From Microbacterium esteraromaticum (GTDB lineage Bacteria > Actinomycetota > Actinomycetes > Actinomycetales > Microbacteriaceae): a stretch of DNA of 64,000 bases. This document shows, piece by piece, positions 25,689 to 34,363 of this stretch. A program made the position numbers and the translations under genes. The notes under the pieces are model-generated. The model worked only from the letters and a program-made list of their open reading frames with translations, searched no databases and was not told where the DNA came from. The stretch is taken from contig NZ_JAEMWU010000001.1 of the NCBI RefSeq assembly GCF_017303215.1, positions 1,736,001 through 1,800,000 of the forward strand, read 5' to 3'. Numbering within the stretch: the stretch's first letter is position 1; each line of letters begins with the position of its first letter.

Positions 25689-25717
25689 TTGACGTCGTGG
25701 GGTGGCGGGCTTAGCAT
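25689..25717 (+). promoter_or_regulatory. sigma-70-type promoter of the Liv cluster
   Basis: TTGACG at 25689-25694, a 17-base spacer and TAGCAT at 25712-25717 give a good consensus promoter for the downstream binding-protein gene. A weak inverted repeat (TGAA-6-TTCA, 25727-25740) lies at the expected start of the transcript and could be a repressor site; the TetR or IclR regulator of the cluster would be the candidates. Confidence 0.5.
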
Positions 25718-25774
25718 TCCAATACCTGAATCGGGTTTCATGTTCCCGACCTTCCATCGATGAAAGGCATCCAG

Positions 25775-26962
25775 ATGCGGGTTACGAAGAAGTTGCTCCT
25801 GGGGTCGGTTCTCGCAACCGCCGCCCTTGTCATGTCGGCCTGTGCGCCGCAGTCGGATGTCAGTGGGGCTGACTCCGGCGACAGCGCGCCCGCGGAGGTG
25901 CGCGTTGGCATGATCACCAGCGAGACCGGGCCGCTGGGCGGCTACGGCAAGCAGTACCTCGACGCGTTCGCCGTTGGGCTCGACTACGCAACCGACGGCA
26001 CCGGTGAAGTCGACGGCATCAAGATCGTCATCGAGAACCGCGACGACGCCGGCGACGCCGACACCGCGGTGACCGCCGCCAAAGAGCTGATCGGCGACGG
26101 CGTGAACATCCTGATGGGCAGCGCCTCGTCCGGTGTCGCACTCGCGATGGCCGAGCAGGCAGAGCAGAACAAGGTGCTCTTCATCTCGGGTCCCGCGGCG
26201 GCCGACGCCGTCACGGGCATCAACGACTACACGTTCCGTTCCGGACGCCAGTCGGCGCAGGACGTCGCCACGGCCGGAATGTTCCTCGATGACATCGAGG
26301 GCAAGAAGATCGTCGTGTTCGGTCAGAACAACGCGTTCGGCCAGGGCAACGTCGCGGCCGTCGAGGCGATCCTCGGCGGCAAGGGTGCAACGGTCGAGCC
26401 GCTGCTCGTGGCCGAAGACGTCACCGAGTTCACCCCGTTCGCCCAGCAGGTGCTGACCGCCGAGCCCGACCTGGTCTTCGTCGCCTGGGCCGGTGCCACC
26501 TCGGGTGCGATGTGGCAGGCCATGAGCCAGCAGGCCGTTCTCGACGAGATTCCCGTCGTCACCGGCCTCGGCGACCGTGCCACGTTCGGCGCCTACGGCG
26601 TCGCCTCCGAGCAGATCAACTTCCTGAACCACTACTTCGGCGCCGCGCCCGACAACGCGGTGAACACGGCGATGCTCGAGGGACTCGAGGCCGCTGGTGC
26701 CGAGGCTGATCTGTTCAGCCCCGACGGCTTCAACGCTGCGATCATGCTCGTCCAGGCGGTCAAGGAGGGCAAGGGTGACGTCGACGCGATGATCGCGGCA
26801 CTGGAGGGCTTCGAGTTCGAGGGCCCCAAGGGCACGAACACCGTGCGCGCCGATGACCACGCGCTCCTGCAGGACATGTACCAGGCCAAGCTCATCGCCG
26901 ACGGTGACACGTTCACCCCTGAGCTGGTCGCGACGGTTCCGGCCGCCGACGTCGCACCGTGA
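25775..26962 (+). CDS. ABC transporter substrate-binding protein, LivK/branched-chain amino acid type
   Basis: 395 residues from the ATG at 25775; an ATG five codons earlier is less likely because the GAAAGG ribosome site lies between them. Lipoprotein signal peptide with Cys23 (LVMSAC). The mature part is a type I periplasmic-binding fold (VRVGMITSETGPLGGYGKQY, ANILMGSASSGVALA-like segment, VVFGQNNAFGQGNVAAVEA). The family binds branched-chain amino acids, amides, urea or short carboxylates and aromatic acids. The gene cluster points to a carboxylic acid or its ester rather than an amino acid. First gene of the cluster, followed by both ATPases and both permeases. Confidence 0.93.
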   Translation: MRVTKKLLLGSVLATAALVMSACAPQSDVSGADSGDSAPAEVRVGMITSETGPLGGYGKQYLDAFAVGLDYATDGTGEVDGIKIVIENRDDAGDADTAVTAAKELIGDGVNILMGSASSGVALAMAEQAEQNKVLFISGPAAADAVTGINDYTFRSGRQSAQDVATAGMFLDDIEGKKIVVFGQNNAFGQGNVAAVEAILGGKGATVEPLLVAEDVTEFTPFAQQVLTAEPDLVFVAWAGATSGAMWQAMSQQAVLDEIPVVTGLGDRATFGAYGVASEQINFLNHYFGAAPDNAVNTAMLEGLEAAGAEADLFSPDGFNAAIMLVQAVKEGKGDVDAMIAALEGFEFEGPKGTNTVRADDHALLQDMYQAKLIADGDTFTPELVATVPAADVAP

Positions 26963-26993
26963 CCCCGGGCATCATGACCAGGAGGTCGAAGAA

Positions 26994-27770
26994 GTGAACA
27001 TCCCAGCCCCGCCCACCGCAGGCGCATCGCTCCGCGTCGAAGGACTCGGCCTCGACATCGGAGGAGCGACGATCCTCAAGGACGTCGACCTCGCTGTCGA
27101 GCCCGGCTCGCTGGTCGGAGTGATCGGGCCGAACGGCGCCGGCAAGACCACGCTGTTCAACGCCATCTCGGGTGTGATCAGGCCCACCGCCGGCCGCATC
27201 CTGATGGACGGCACCGACATCACCCGCACCAGCGTGCCCCAGCGCGCCAGGGCGGGGCTGGGACGCACCTTCCAGACATCCAGCCTGTTCCCGCAGCTCA
27301 CCGTCCACGAGAACGTGCGCATCGCGGTGCAGGCGGCCGAAGGTGGCAGCTACTCGCTGCTGCACTTCCCGAAGCGATCGGACGCGATCAGCATCCGCGC
27401 CGAGGAACTGCTGCGCTCCGTCGGCCTCGGACATCGTCTGGATGCCAGAGCCGGCGACATCAGCCACGGTGACAAGCGCAAGCTCGAGATCGCCGTTCTG
27501 CTGGCCACCCGTTCGCGGCTCGTCCTTCTCGACGAGCCGATGGCAGGCGTCGCCTCGGGCGACGTCGCCGGGCTCGTCGAGAACATCCGCGGACTGCAGG
27601 CCGAGACCGGATGCACCGTGCTGATGGTCGAACACCACATCGAAGTCCTGATGGGCTTCGTCGACCTCGTCGCGGTGATGTACTTCGGCAGCATCATCGC
27701 TGTCGACACCCCGCAGCAGATCATGGAGAACCCCACCGTGCAGAGCGCCTATCTCGGGACCGGCGCATGA
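26994..27770 (+). CDS. ABC transporter ATP-binding protein, LivG type
   Basis: 258 residues from GTG 26994, which has an AGGAGG ribosome site 8 bases upstream. Walker A GPNGAGKTTLFN is near residue 45, the LivG-specific GLGRTFQTSSLFPQLTVHEN segment follows, and Walker B is LVLLDEPMAGV. The ABC signature is ISHGDKRKLEIA, a common LivG-type variant of LSGGQ. Works with the LivF-type subunit and the two permeases. Confidence 0.95.
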   Translation: MNIPAPPTAGASLRVEGLGLDIGGATILKDVDLAVEPGSLVGVIGPNGAGKTTLFNAISGVIRPTAGRILMDGTDITRTSVPQRARAGLGRTFQTSSLFPQLTVHENVRIAVQAAEGGSYSLLHFPKRSDAISIRAEELLRSVGLGHRLDARAGDISHGDKRKLEIAVLLATRSRLVLLDEPMAGVASGDVAGLVENIRGLQAETGCTVLMVEHHIEVLMGFVDLVAVMYFGSIIAVDTPQQIMENPTVQSAYLGTGA

Positions 27771-28477
27771 GCGCCCCGATCCTGCAGGTGAAGAACCTGC
27801 GCGCATCCATCGCCGGACAGCAGGTCGTCGAGAGTGTCACCTTCGATGTGCCCGCCGTCGGCATCACAGCCGTGCTCGGTCGCAACGGTGCAGGAAAGAC
27901 CTCGACCCTGCGCGGCATCCTCGGACTCATCTCACGCAAGGGCGAGGTGATCCTCGACGGCGAGCGCATCGATGCGCTCAGCACGCACCGCATCGTCCAG
28001 CGCGGCGTCGGGTACGTGCCCGAGGACCGTGAGGTCTTCGCCGGCCTCACCGTCGCCGAGAACCTTGCCCTCGCCGAACGGCAGCGCAATCCGCGACGCG
28101 AGTTCGTGGATCAGCTGTTCCCCGACCTGGTCGCCCGCCGCGCCCAGCGCGCCGGAACCCTCTCGGGCGGCCAGCAGCAGATGGTCTCGGTCGCTCGCGC
28201 CATGCTCAACGACAACCGCCTGCTTCTCGTGGACGAACCGACCAAGGGCCTCGCGCCCAAGATCGTCACTGAGGTGGCGGATGCTCTCGCCGAGGCCGCT
28301 ACGACAGTGCCGATGCTGCTCGTGGAACAGAACCTCGATGTCGTGCGGCGCCTGGCCGACCAGGCGATCGTGATCGCCGACGGACGAGTCGTGCACACCG
28401 GACGCGCCGTCGACATCCTCGACGATGCCGACCTGACCAGACGCCTGCTCGGCGTCAGTGCGGAGGAGCACGTATGA
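27767..28477 (+). CDS. ABC transporter ATP-binding protein, LivF type
   Basis: 236 residues, overlapping the upstream ATPase gene by ATGA. Walker A GRNGAGKTSTLRG, the LivF signature GVGYVPEDREVFAGLTVAEN, LSGGQQQMVSVARAM, and Walker B LLLVDEPTKGLAPKI are all present. Its stop overlaps the permease gene start (ATGA). Confidence 0.95.
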   Translation: MSAPILQVKNLRASIAGQQVVESVTFDVPAVGITAVLGRNGAGKTSTLRGILGLISRKGEVILDGERIDALSTHRIVQRGVGYVPEDREVFAGLTVAENLALAERQRNPRREFVDQLFPDLVARRAQRAGTLSGGQQQMVSVARAMLNDNRLLLVDEPTKGLAPKIVTEVADALAEAATTVPMLLVEQNLDVVRRLADQAIVIADGRVVHTGRAVDILDDADLTRRLLGVSAEEHV

Positions 28478-29349
28478 GCACCCTGGTACTCACCCTCGTC
28501 ATCGGGCTCGGACTCGGCGCACTGTACTTCCTCGTCGCCAGCGGCCTGAGCCTGATCTACGGCCTCATGCATGTGCTGAACTTCGCCCACGGCGCGTTCC
28601 TCACTCTCAGCGCCTTCGTCGGCTGGGCGGTCGCGCAGGCCGTCGGCGTCGACAGCTGGGGCGGCTTCGTGCTGTCGGTTCTGGTCGGCGGCGCGGTCGG
28701 CGCGGCGTTCGCGGCGGCCACCGAGCTCTTGCTGATCAGGCCGCTCTACGAGCGCCATATCGAACAGGTGCTGGTCACCGTCGGTCTGTCCTTCGCAGCG
28801 ATCGCCCTGTTCGAGGGAATCTGGGGCACTGACCCGGTCAACGTGCGCGGCCCGGCGTGGCTGAGCGAGACCACCCCGGTGCTCGGCGCCAGCATCCCGA
28901 ACAAGTACTGGGTGCTCATCATCGCCGCGGCACTCGTGCTCGCCGGGCTCGTGCTGTTCCTCAAGAAGACGCGCTACGGCATGATCATCCGCGCCGGTGT
29001 CGAGAACCGGTCCATGGTCACCGCGCTCGGCATCGACGTGCGACGCTCGTTCACGCTCGTCTTCGCCATCGGCGGTGCGGCCGCCGGCATCGGTGGTGTG
29101 CTCGCCATGCACGCCCTGACCTACGTCTCGGCCCATCTGGGGTCGACGCTGCTGATCTTCGCATTCATCGTCACTGTGGTCGGTGGACTCGGGTCGCTGA
29201 CCGGCGCGGCGATCGCCTCGGTGCTGGTCGCGGTGATGCAGCAGGTCGCCAACACATACCTCGGCGGAACCGGTGACTTCATCGTCGTGATCCTGCTGGC
29301 TGTCGTCCTGCTGGTGCGTCCGGCCGGTCTCATGGGAAGGAAGGCCTGA
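28474..29349 (+). CDS. ABC transporter permease, LivH type
   Basis: 291 residues with about eight membrane helices. GLSLIYGLMHVLNFAHGAFLTL (about residues 24-45, quoted GLSLIYGLMHVLNFAHG) is the conserved LivH opening. The cytoplasmic coupling loop region NRSMVTALGIDVRR and the C-terminal VVGGLGSLTGAAIAS are typical. Starts in an ATGA overlap; the LivM-type gene follows after one base. Confidence 0.95.
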   Translation: MSTLVLTLVIGLGLGALYFLVASGLSLIYGLMHVLNFAHGAFLTLSAFVGWAVAQAVGVDSWGGFVLSVLVGGAVGAAFAAATELLLIRPLYERHIEQVLVTVGLSFAAIALFEGIWGTDPVNVRGPAWLSETTPVLGASIPNKYWVLIIAAALVLAGLVLFLKKTRYGMIIRAGVENRSMVTALGIDVRRSFTLVFAIGGAAAGIGGVLAMHALTYVSAHLGSTLLIFAFIVTVVGGLGSLTGAAIASVLVAVMQQVANTYLGGTGDFIVVILLAVVLLVRPAGLMGRKA

Positions 29350-29350
29350 C

Positions 29351-30457
29351 ATGAACGCCACGAACCGCAACCGCTGGCTCCCGGTCGGCGTCGGTGTCGT
29401 CCTCGTCACCGTCCTGGCGCTGCTGCCGATGCTCAACCTGTCATTGCCGGGCATCCTGCCCGGTGCGACGTACACGCCGGGTTCGCTCGCGCTGATGTCG
29501 CTGTGCATGGTGTTCGCCGCGCTCGCGCTGTCGTACAACCTGCTGCTCGGCACGGCCGGCATGCTCTCGTTCGGGCACGCACTGTACTTCGGTGCCGGGG
29601 CGTACGGTCTGGGTATCGTGCTGGAGGCTGCGCGACTTCCGCTCGTACCGGGAATCTTCGTCGCGCTGCTGGGGGGACTGGTGATCGCCGTCGTCACCGG
29701 CGCCGTGGCCATGCGCGTCAACGGCATCCCGTTCGCGATGGTGACACTCGCCTTCGCCCAGGCGGGCTCGGTGCTTGTACGACGCAACCAGGCGATCACG
29801 GGCGGTGAAGAGGGGCTCAGCCTGCACACCGAGGGTGTGCCCGACTGGCTCGTCGGCGTCGTGAACACGCGCAACCTGTACTGGATCTCGCTCGCCGTGG
29901 TCGTCATCGTCTATCTGATCGTGCTGTGGGTCGATCGTTCGCGCCTGGGGCATCTCGCCGCGGCCGCCCGCGAGAACGACCTGCGCGTGCGCGTTCTCGG
30001 GCTGCAGCCCACCCGGGCCAAGCTCATCGTCTTCGTGATCGCCGCGCTGTGCGCATCGCTTGCGGGCATCGCCTACCTGCTGCTGCAGTCGGGCACACAG
30101 CCCACTGCGGTCAGCGCAGATCTGACGATCACGGTCCTGGTGATGGTGGTGCTCGGTGGCGTCGGGTTCCGTTGGGGTGCGATCCTCGGAGGTGTGCTTT
30201 ACACGATCCTTGACCAGCGCCTGACGGTGCTCGCCCGCGCCGAGGGCATCCAGCAGCTTCCCGATGTGCTGCGCGTGCCGCTGTCGGAGCCGCTGTTCAT
30301 CCTCGGTGTCCTGTTCATTCTCGTCGTGATGTTCCTTCCCGGCGGCATCGCCGGAACCGTGGACTCCTGGGTCCGTCGTCGTCGCGGACGCGGTGCGCCC
30401 GAGAGCGGGCTCGCCGCGATGGACGAGGCGGAGCAGGTGCCGGAGATGGCGCGATGA
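29351..30457 (+). CDS. ABC transporter permease, LivM type
   Basis: 368 residues with about ten membrane helices. Conserved LivM parts: ALSYNLLLGTAGMLSFGHA and the loop AARENDLRVRVLGLQPTRAKL followed by VMVVLGGVGFRWGAILGG. The C-terminus carries a charged cytosolic tail. Overlaps the acyl-CoA synthetase gene by ATGA, which ties transport to CoA activation of the imported compound. Confidence 0.95.
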   Translation: MNATNRNRWLPVGVGVVLVTVLALLPMLNLSLPGILPGATYTPGSLALMSLCMVFAALALSYNLLLGTAGMLSFGHALYFGAGAYGLGIVLEAARLPLVPGIFVALLGGLVIAVVTGAVAMRVNGIPFAMVTLAFAQAGSVLVRRNQAITGGEEGLSLHTEGVPDWLVGVVNTRNLYWISLAVVVIVYLIVLWVDRSRLGHLAAAARENDLRVRVLGLQPTRAKLIVFVIAALCASLAGIAYLLLQSGTQPTAVSADLTITVLVMVVLGGVGFRWGAILGGVLYTILDQRLTVLARAEGIQQLPDVLRVPLSEPLFILGVLFILVVMFLPGGIAGTVDSWVRRRRGRGAPESGLAAMDEAEQVPEMAR

Positions 30458-31992
30458 CAGACGCCGCCGGCGCGCACACCATCGGACGGTGGTTGCACGA
30501 CCGGGCCGTGTCGGATCCGGCGCGCGTCGCCGTCGACGACCGCGGTGTGCGTACCGATTACCGCGCGCTCGCGGCGCGTGTCACGCGACTGGCGGAGCGT
30601 CTGAGCGACGCCGGGTACGGTGCGGGGCAGCGGGTCGCGACGATCTCGGGCAACTCGACCGACCAGGTCGTGGTGTTCTTCGCCTGCGCGCAGCTGGGCA
30701 TCGCGTTGGTGCCGCTGTCGTGGCGGCTGACTCCGACCGAGCTGGCCGACCTGATCTTCCGCACCGGGCCGGACCTGCTGCTGATCGAGGATGAGCACGC
30801 GGCCCTCGCGTCGGCGGCGCTGGAGAACATTGCGGATGCCCCCGTGCACGCCGCTCTCGGCGTCGCCGGCGTCGAGGCCGAGGCACCGGCCGCGCGGGAG
30901 AGCGCGCCCCGCCGCGCGGCGCGCGACACCGATCCGCTGCTGGTGATCTACACCTCGGGCAGTGAGGCGGCGCCGAAGGGCGTCGTGCTCACGCACGAGA
31001 ACTGCTTCTGGAACAACCTCGCTCTCGATCGCGCCATGCCGCTCGACGGCGACGACGTGGTGCTGGCGATGCTGCCGCAGTACCACGTCGCCGCGTGGAA
31101 CGTGCAGCCACTGCAAGCCTGGTGGCGAGGTGCAACGGTCGTCCTCGAGCGCGGATTCGACCCCGGTCGCGTGCTGCAGCTCATCGCCGACCGTGGCGTC
31201 ACCGCAATGATGGGTGTGCCCACCCAGTACCGCATGCTGCAGCAGCATCCGCTGTGGGAGAGTGCCGACCTCACCGCCCTGAACCGCGTTGTGGTCGGCG
31301 GGGCCACCATCCCAGAGGAGCTGGTGCGCACATGGGCGACGCGCGGTCTCGCCTTCACCCAAGGGTACGGGCTGACCGAAGCAGGACCCAACGTGCTGCA
31401 CCTGGCCGCAGACCTCGTCGCCGCGCACCCGGGGGCGGTCGGACGCCCCTACCCGGGTGTCGACGTGCGCATCACCGACCCCGAGACCGGACTCGAACTG
31501 CAGGGAGCGGCCACCGGCGAGCTCTGGGTGCGTGGTGCGAGCGTCTTCGCCGGCTACCTCGATGATCACGAAGCGACCCAGCGTGCGATGCACGGCGAAT
31601 GGCTGCGCACCGGCGATCTCGTGCGCCGCGACGCCGACGGCATCCACCGCGTCGTCGATCGGCTCAAGGACATCTACGTCTCCGGAGGTGAGAACGTCGC
31701 CCCCGCCGAGGTGGAGCGCGCCTTCGCTGCGCATCCGCTGGTCGCGGAGTGCGCTGTCGTCGGCGTACCCGACCCGGTGTGGGGAGAGCGCGGGGTGGCT
31801 TTCATCGTTCCGGTGGGACCGGTGTCGCGCGAAGAGCTGCGCGCATTCGCCGCCGAACGGCTGGCGACGTTCAAACTGCCGTCGCGGATCGAGTTTCTCG
31901 ACGAGCTGCCCAGATCCACGATCGAGAAGGTCGCCCGCGCACGACTCCGCCGGATGGCGCTGAGGGAGGAGCACCAGGATGCTGCCCACTGA
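30454..31992 (+). CDS. acyl-CoA synthetase (AMP-forming)
   Basis: 512 residues, the usual length of class I adenylate-forming ligases. Motifs: P-loop YTSGSEAAPKGVVLTHEN, FTQGYGLTEAGP, LRTGDLVRRDADG, DRLKDIYVSGGENV and, near the end, the catalytic lysine in RSTIEKVARARL. Activates a carboxylic acid to its CoA thioester. Fatty-acid CoA ligase is the closest general class; chain length is not readable. It is immediately downstream of the permease (ATGA) and overlaps the TetR gene by 14 bases, so it is part of the same operon. The substrate is most likely what the Liv-type system imports or a hydrolysis product of it. Confidence 0.93.
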   Translation: MTDAAGAHTIGRWLHDRAVSDPARVAVDDRGVRTDYRALAARVTRLAERLSDAGYGAGQRVATISGNSTDQVVVFFACAQLGIALVPLSWRLTPTELADLIFRTGPDLLLIEDEHAALASAALENIADAPVHAALGVAGVEAEAPAARESAPRRAARDTDPLLVIYTSGSEAAPKGVVLTHENCFWNNLALDRAMPLDGDDVVLAMLPQYHVAAWNVQPLQAWWRGATVVLERGFDPGRVLQLIADRGVTAMMGVPTQYRMLQQHPLWESADLTALNRVVVGGATIPEELVRTWATRGLAFTQGYGLTEAGPNVLHLAADLVAAHPGAVGRPYPGVDVRITDPETGLELQGAATGELWVRGASVFAGYLDDHEATQRAMHGEWLRTGDLVRRDADGIHRVVDRLKDIYVSGGENVAPAEVERAFAAHPLVAECAVVGVPDPVWGERGVAFIVPVGPVSREELRAFAAERLATFKLPSRIEFLDELPRSTIEKVARARLRRMALREEHQDAAH

Positions 31993-32710
31993 GAACCCAC
32001 CAGCGGAGGAACCGCCCGTTTCGTCCGCGACCGGACGTCCCCTCACCAAACGCGGACAGCAGACCCGGCGTCGCCTGCTCGAAGCGGCCGAGCAGGTCTT
32101 CGCAGACCTCGGATATCACGAGGCCTCGATCGTCAAGATCACCGAGCACGCCGGCGTTGCACTGGGCACCTTCTACCTGTACTTCGACGGCAAGCAGGCG
32201 ATCTTCGATGAGCTCGTGCTCGACCTCAACAGCCGGGTGCGCCACTCGATGTCCGAGTCGATGGCATCCGCAACGAACCGTATCGAGGCCGAACGCCTCG
32301 GGTTCGAGGGATTCTTCCGGTTCACTGCCGCGCATCCGGCGCTGTACCGTGTCGTCCGCGAGGCCGAGTTCGTCTCGCCGACCATGCTGCGCCTGCACTA
32401 CGAGCGCATCGTCGACGGCTACCGCGCCGGACTTGCGGCCGCGCAGCGCGACGGCGAGATCGCAGGCGAGCTCGACACCGACGTCGTCGCCTGGGCGCTG
32501 ATGGGTGCCGGTGAGCTGATCGGTATGCGCTACCTGCTCTGGGAGCGGGATGCCGCAGGAAAGCCGCCCGCGCAGATCGACCCCGCAGTGCTCGACGGCA
32601 TGTCGGACTTCATCACCCGCGCGCTGCGCCCCGACCACGCGGAGAACCCCGCGCCGGGTGCGCGGCCGCACGTCACAGAGAGCCTCAGAGAGGAAGAGAA
32701 CGATGTCTGA
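31979..32710 (+). CDS. TetR-family transcriptional regulator
   Basis: 243 residues. After a disordered 20-residue N-terminus, the helix-turn-helix spans about 22-70 (RRRLLEAAEQVFADLGYHEA, then VALGTFYLYFDGKQAIFDEL). The ligand domain has the RFTAAHPALYRVVREAEF segment found in TetR regulators of fatty acid or CoA-ester catabolism. The gene lies in the middle of the operon it probably controls, overlapping the upstream ligase gene by 14 bases and the downstream SDR gene by 8. The C-terminal 25 residues are Pro/Glu-rich. Confidence 0.92.
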   Translation: MLPTENPPAEEPPVSSATGRPLTKRGQQTRRRLLEAAEQVFADLGYHEASIVKITEHAGVALGTFYLYFDGKQAIFDELVLDLNSRVRHSMSESMASATNRIEAERLGFEGFFRFTAAHPALYRVVREAEFVSPTMLRLHYERIVDGYRAGLAAAQRDGEIAGELDTDVVAWALMGAGELIGMRYLLWERDAAGKPPAQIDPAVLDGMSDFITRALRPDHAENPAPGARPHVTESLREEENDV

Positions 32711-33455
32711 ACAGGATCTCGCCGGTCGGCGTGCAGTGATCACCGGGGGAGCGAGCGGTATCGGGCATGCCTGCGCCGCCGAGTTCGTGCGCCGTGGGGC
32801 ACACGTGGTGATCGCCGACATCGACGCCGCTGCGGCCGCTGCCGCAGCAGAGCAGATCGGGGGAGAGGCCTGGGCCGTCGACCTGTCCGACACTGCGGCA
32901 CTGGACGACCTCGCCCTCGACGCCGACATCCTGGTCAACAACGCCGGGATCCAGCGCGTCAGCCCGATCGTGGATTTCGATCCCGATGCCTTTCGTCTGA
33001 TCCAGCGGATCATGCTCGAGGCACCGTTCCTGCTCATCCGCGCGGTGCTCCCCGGAATGTACGAGCGCGGCTGGGGGCGGATCATCAACATCTCCAGCGT
33101 GCACGGTCTGCGTGCCAGCCCGTTCAAGTCCGCTTATGTGGCTGCCAAGCACGGACTGGAAGGCCTGTCGAAGGTCACCGCACTGGAGGGCGGCCCGCAC
33201 GGCGTCACCAGCAACTGCATCAACCCCGGCTACGTGCGCACGCCCCTGGTCGAGAAGCAGATCGCCGACCAGGCGAAGGTGCACGGCATCCCCGAGAGCG
33301 AGGTCGTTGAGACGATCATGCTCACCGAGAGCGCGATCAAGCGACTCGTCGAAGCCGGCGAGGTCGCCTCGCTGGCTGGCTGGCTGGTGTCGGACGCCGC
33401 CGGCATGGTCACGGGCGCCTCGTACACGATGGACGGCGGCTGGAGCGCACGATGA
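32703..33455 (+). CDS. SDR oxidoreductase, probable 3-hydroxybutyrate dehydrogenase
   Basis: 250 residues. Rossmann GGASGIG (about 16-22), NNAGIQ, SSVHG (catalytic Ser region), YVAAKHG (catalytic Tyr and Lys) and the C-terminal MVTGASYTMDGGW. The combination NNAGIQRVSPIVDF, the SVHGLRASPFKSAYVAAKHG block and NCINPGYVRTPLVEKQI is characteristic of bacterial D-3-hydroxybutyrate dehydrogenases, which make acetoacetate with NAD. The neighbouring 3-oxoacid CoA-transferase and thiolase support this. An AGAGGAAGAG purine run precedes the ATG. Confidence 0.88.
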   Translation: MSEQDLAGRRAVITGGASGIGHACAAEFVRRGAHVVIADIDAAAAAAAAEQIGGEAWAVDLSDTAALDDLALDADILVNNAGIQRVSPIVDFDPDAFRLIQRIMLEAPFLLIRAVLPGMYERGWGRIINISSVHGLRASPFKSAYVAAKHGLEGLSKVTALEGGPHGVTSNCINPGYVRTPLVEKQIADQAKVHGIPESEVVETIMLTESAIKRLVEAGEVASLAGWLVSDAAGMVTGASYTMDGGWSAR

Positions 33456-34342
33456 CCCACCACGACTACCGCACCACGGATGTGCCTGTCGCCGGAGGCG
33501 ACCTTCGGGTGGCCGTCTGGGAGCCACCGGGCGAGGTGCAGCACACGGTGCTTGCCATCCACGGGGTCACGTCGTCGCACCTGGCTTGGCCGTTCGTCGT
33601 GCAGCAACTGCCGGGTGTGCGCGTGATCGCCCCCGACCTGCGCGGTCGCGGCGCCAGCAACACGCTGCCCGGTCCCGCGGGCATGGCGGCACACGCCGAT
33701 GATCTGGCAGCGGTGCTCGACGCGTTCGATGTCGACGTCGTCAGCGTCGTCGGGCACTCGATGGGCGCCTTCGTGGCCGTCGTGCTCGCGCACCGGTATC
33801 CGCAGCGCGTGAGCCGCCTTGTGCTCGTCGATGGTGGCCTGCCGTTGAACGTGCCCGCCGGCGTCGACCCCGAACAACTCGTCCCGCTGATCCTCGGCCC
33901 GGTCGCCGAACGGCTCTCGCGCCGTTGGCCGGACGTCGAGGCGTACACCGAGGAATTCTGGCGCCGGCATCCGGCCTTCGCGGACGACTGGAGTGCCGAG
34001 CTCGATGCCTACATCGCGTACGACCTCGTGCCGGATGGCGATGTGCTTCGCGCGGCGACGAGCTCGGACATCATGGCCGACGACGTCATCGACATGAACA
34101 CCGGTTCTGCGCTGCCCGATGCGCTGGCGGCGCTGTCGGTGCCGACGCTCTTCATCACCGTGCCCCGGGGGCTGCAGAACGAGACGCCGGGGCTGTACGC
34201 GCCGGCGCACCTCGCGGATCTGCTGCAGAGATACCCCGCGGTGGATCATGTGCACCTTGACGACCTCAACCACTACACGGTCGTGATGAGTCCGCGCGGT
34301 GCCATCGCGCTCGCCCACCTGGTGCGGCCGGTCCTCGTCTGA
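33452..34342 (+). CDS. alpha/beta hydrolase
   Basis: 296 residues. The nucleophile elbow is GHSMGAFVA (Ser near 105), the oxyanion region IHGVTSSHLAW and the late His in DDLNHYTVV complete a plausible triad. RGRGASNTLPG is typical of the epoxide-hydrolase/esterase branch. Substrate unknown; in this operon it may hydrolyse an ester or lactone to release the hydroxyacid oxidised by the neighbouring SDR. Overlaps the SDR stop by ATGA and is the last gene of the plus-strand run, facing the IclR gene. Confidence 0.88.
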   Translation: MTHHDYRTTDVPVAGGDLRVAVWEPPGEVQHTVLAIHGVTSSHLAWPFVVQQLPGVRVIAPDLRGRGASNTLPGPAGMAAHADDLAAVLDAFDVDVVSVVGHSMGAFVAVVLAHRYPQRVSRLVLVDGGLPLNVPAGVDPEQLVPLILGPVAERLSRRWPDVEAYTEEFWRRHPAFADDWSAELDAYIAYDLVPDGDVLRAATSSDIMADDVIDMNTGSALPDALAALSVPTLFITVPRGLQNETPGLYAPAHLADLLQRYPAVDHVHLDDLNHYTVVMSPRGAIALAHLVRPVLV

Positions 34343-34363
34343 CCGCGGCGTCTCGCCGGCGGG

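Noticed and set aside
28111..29907. Long minus-strand frame opposite the Liv permease genes
   Set aside because: Low-complexity, His/Asp/Arg-rich translation with no motif, opposite well-supported genes.
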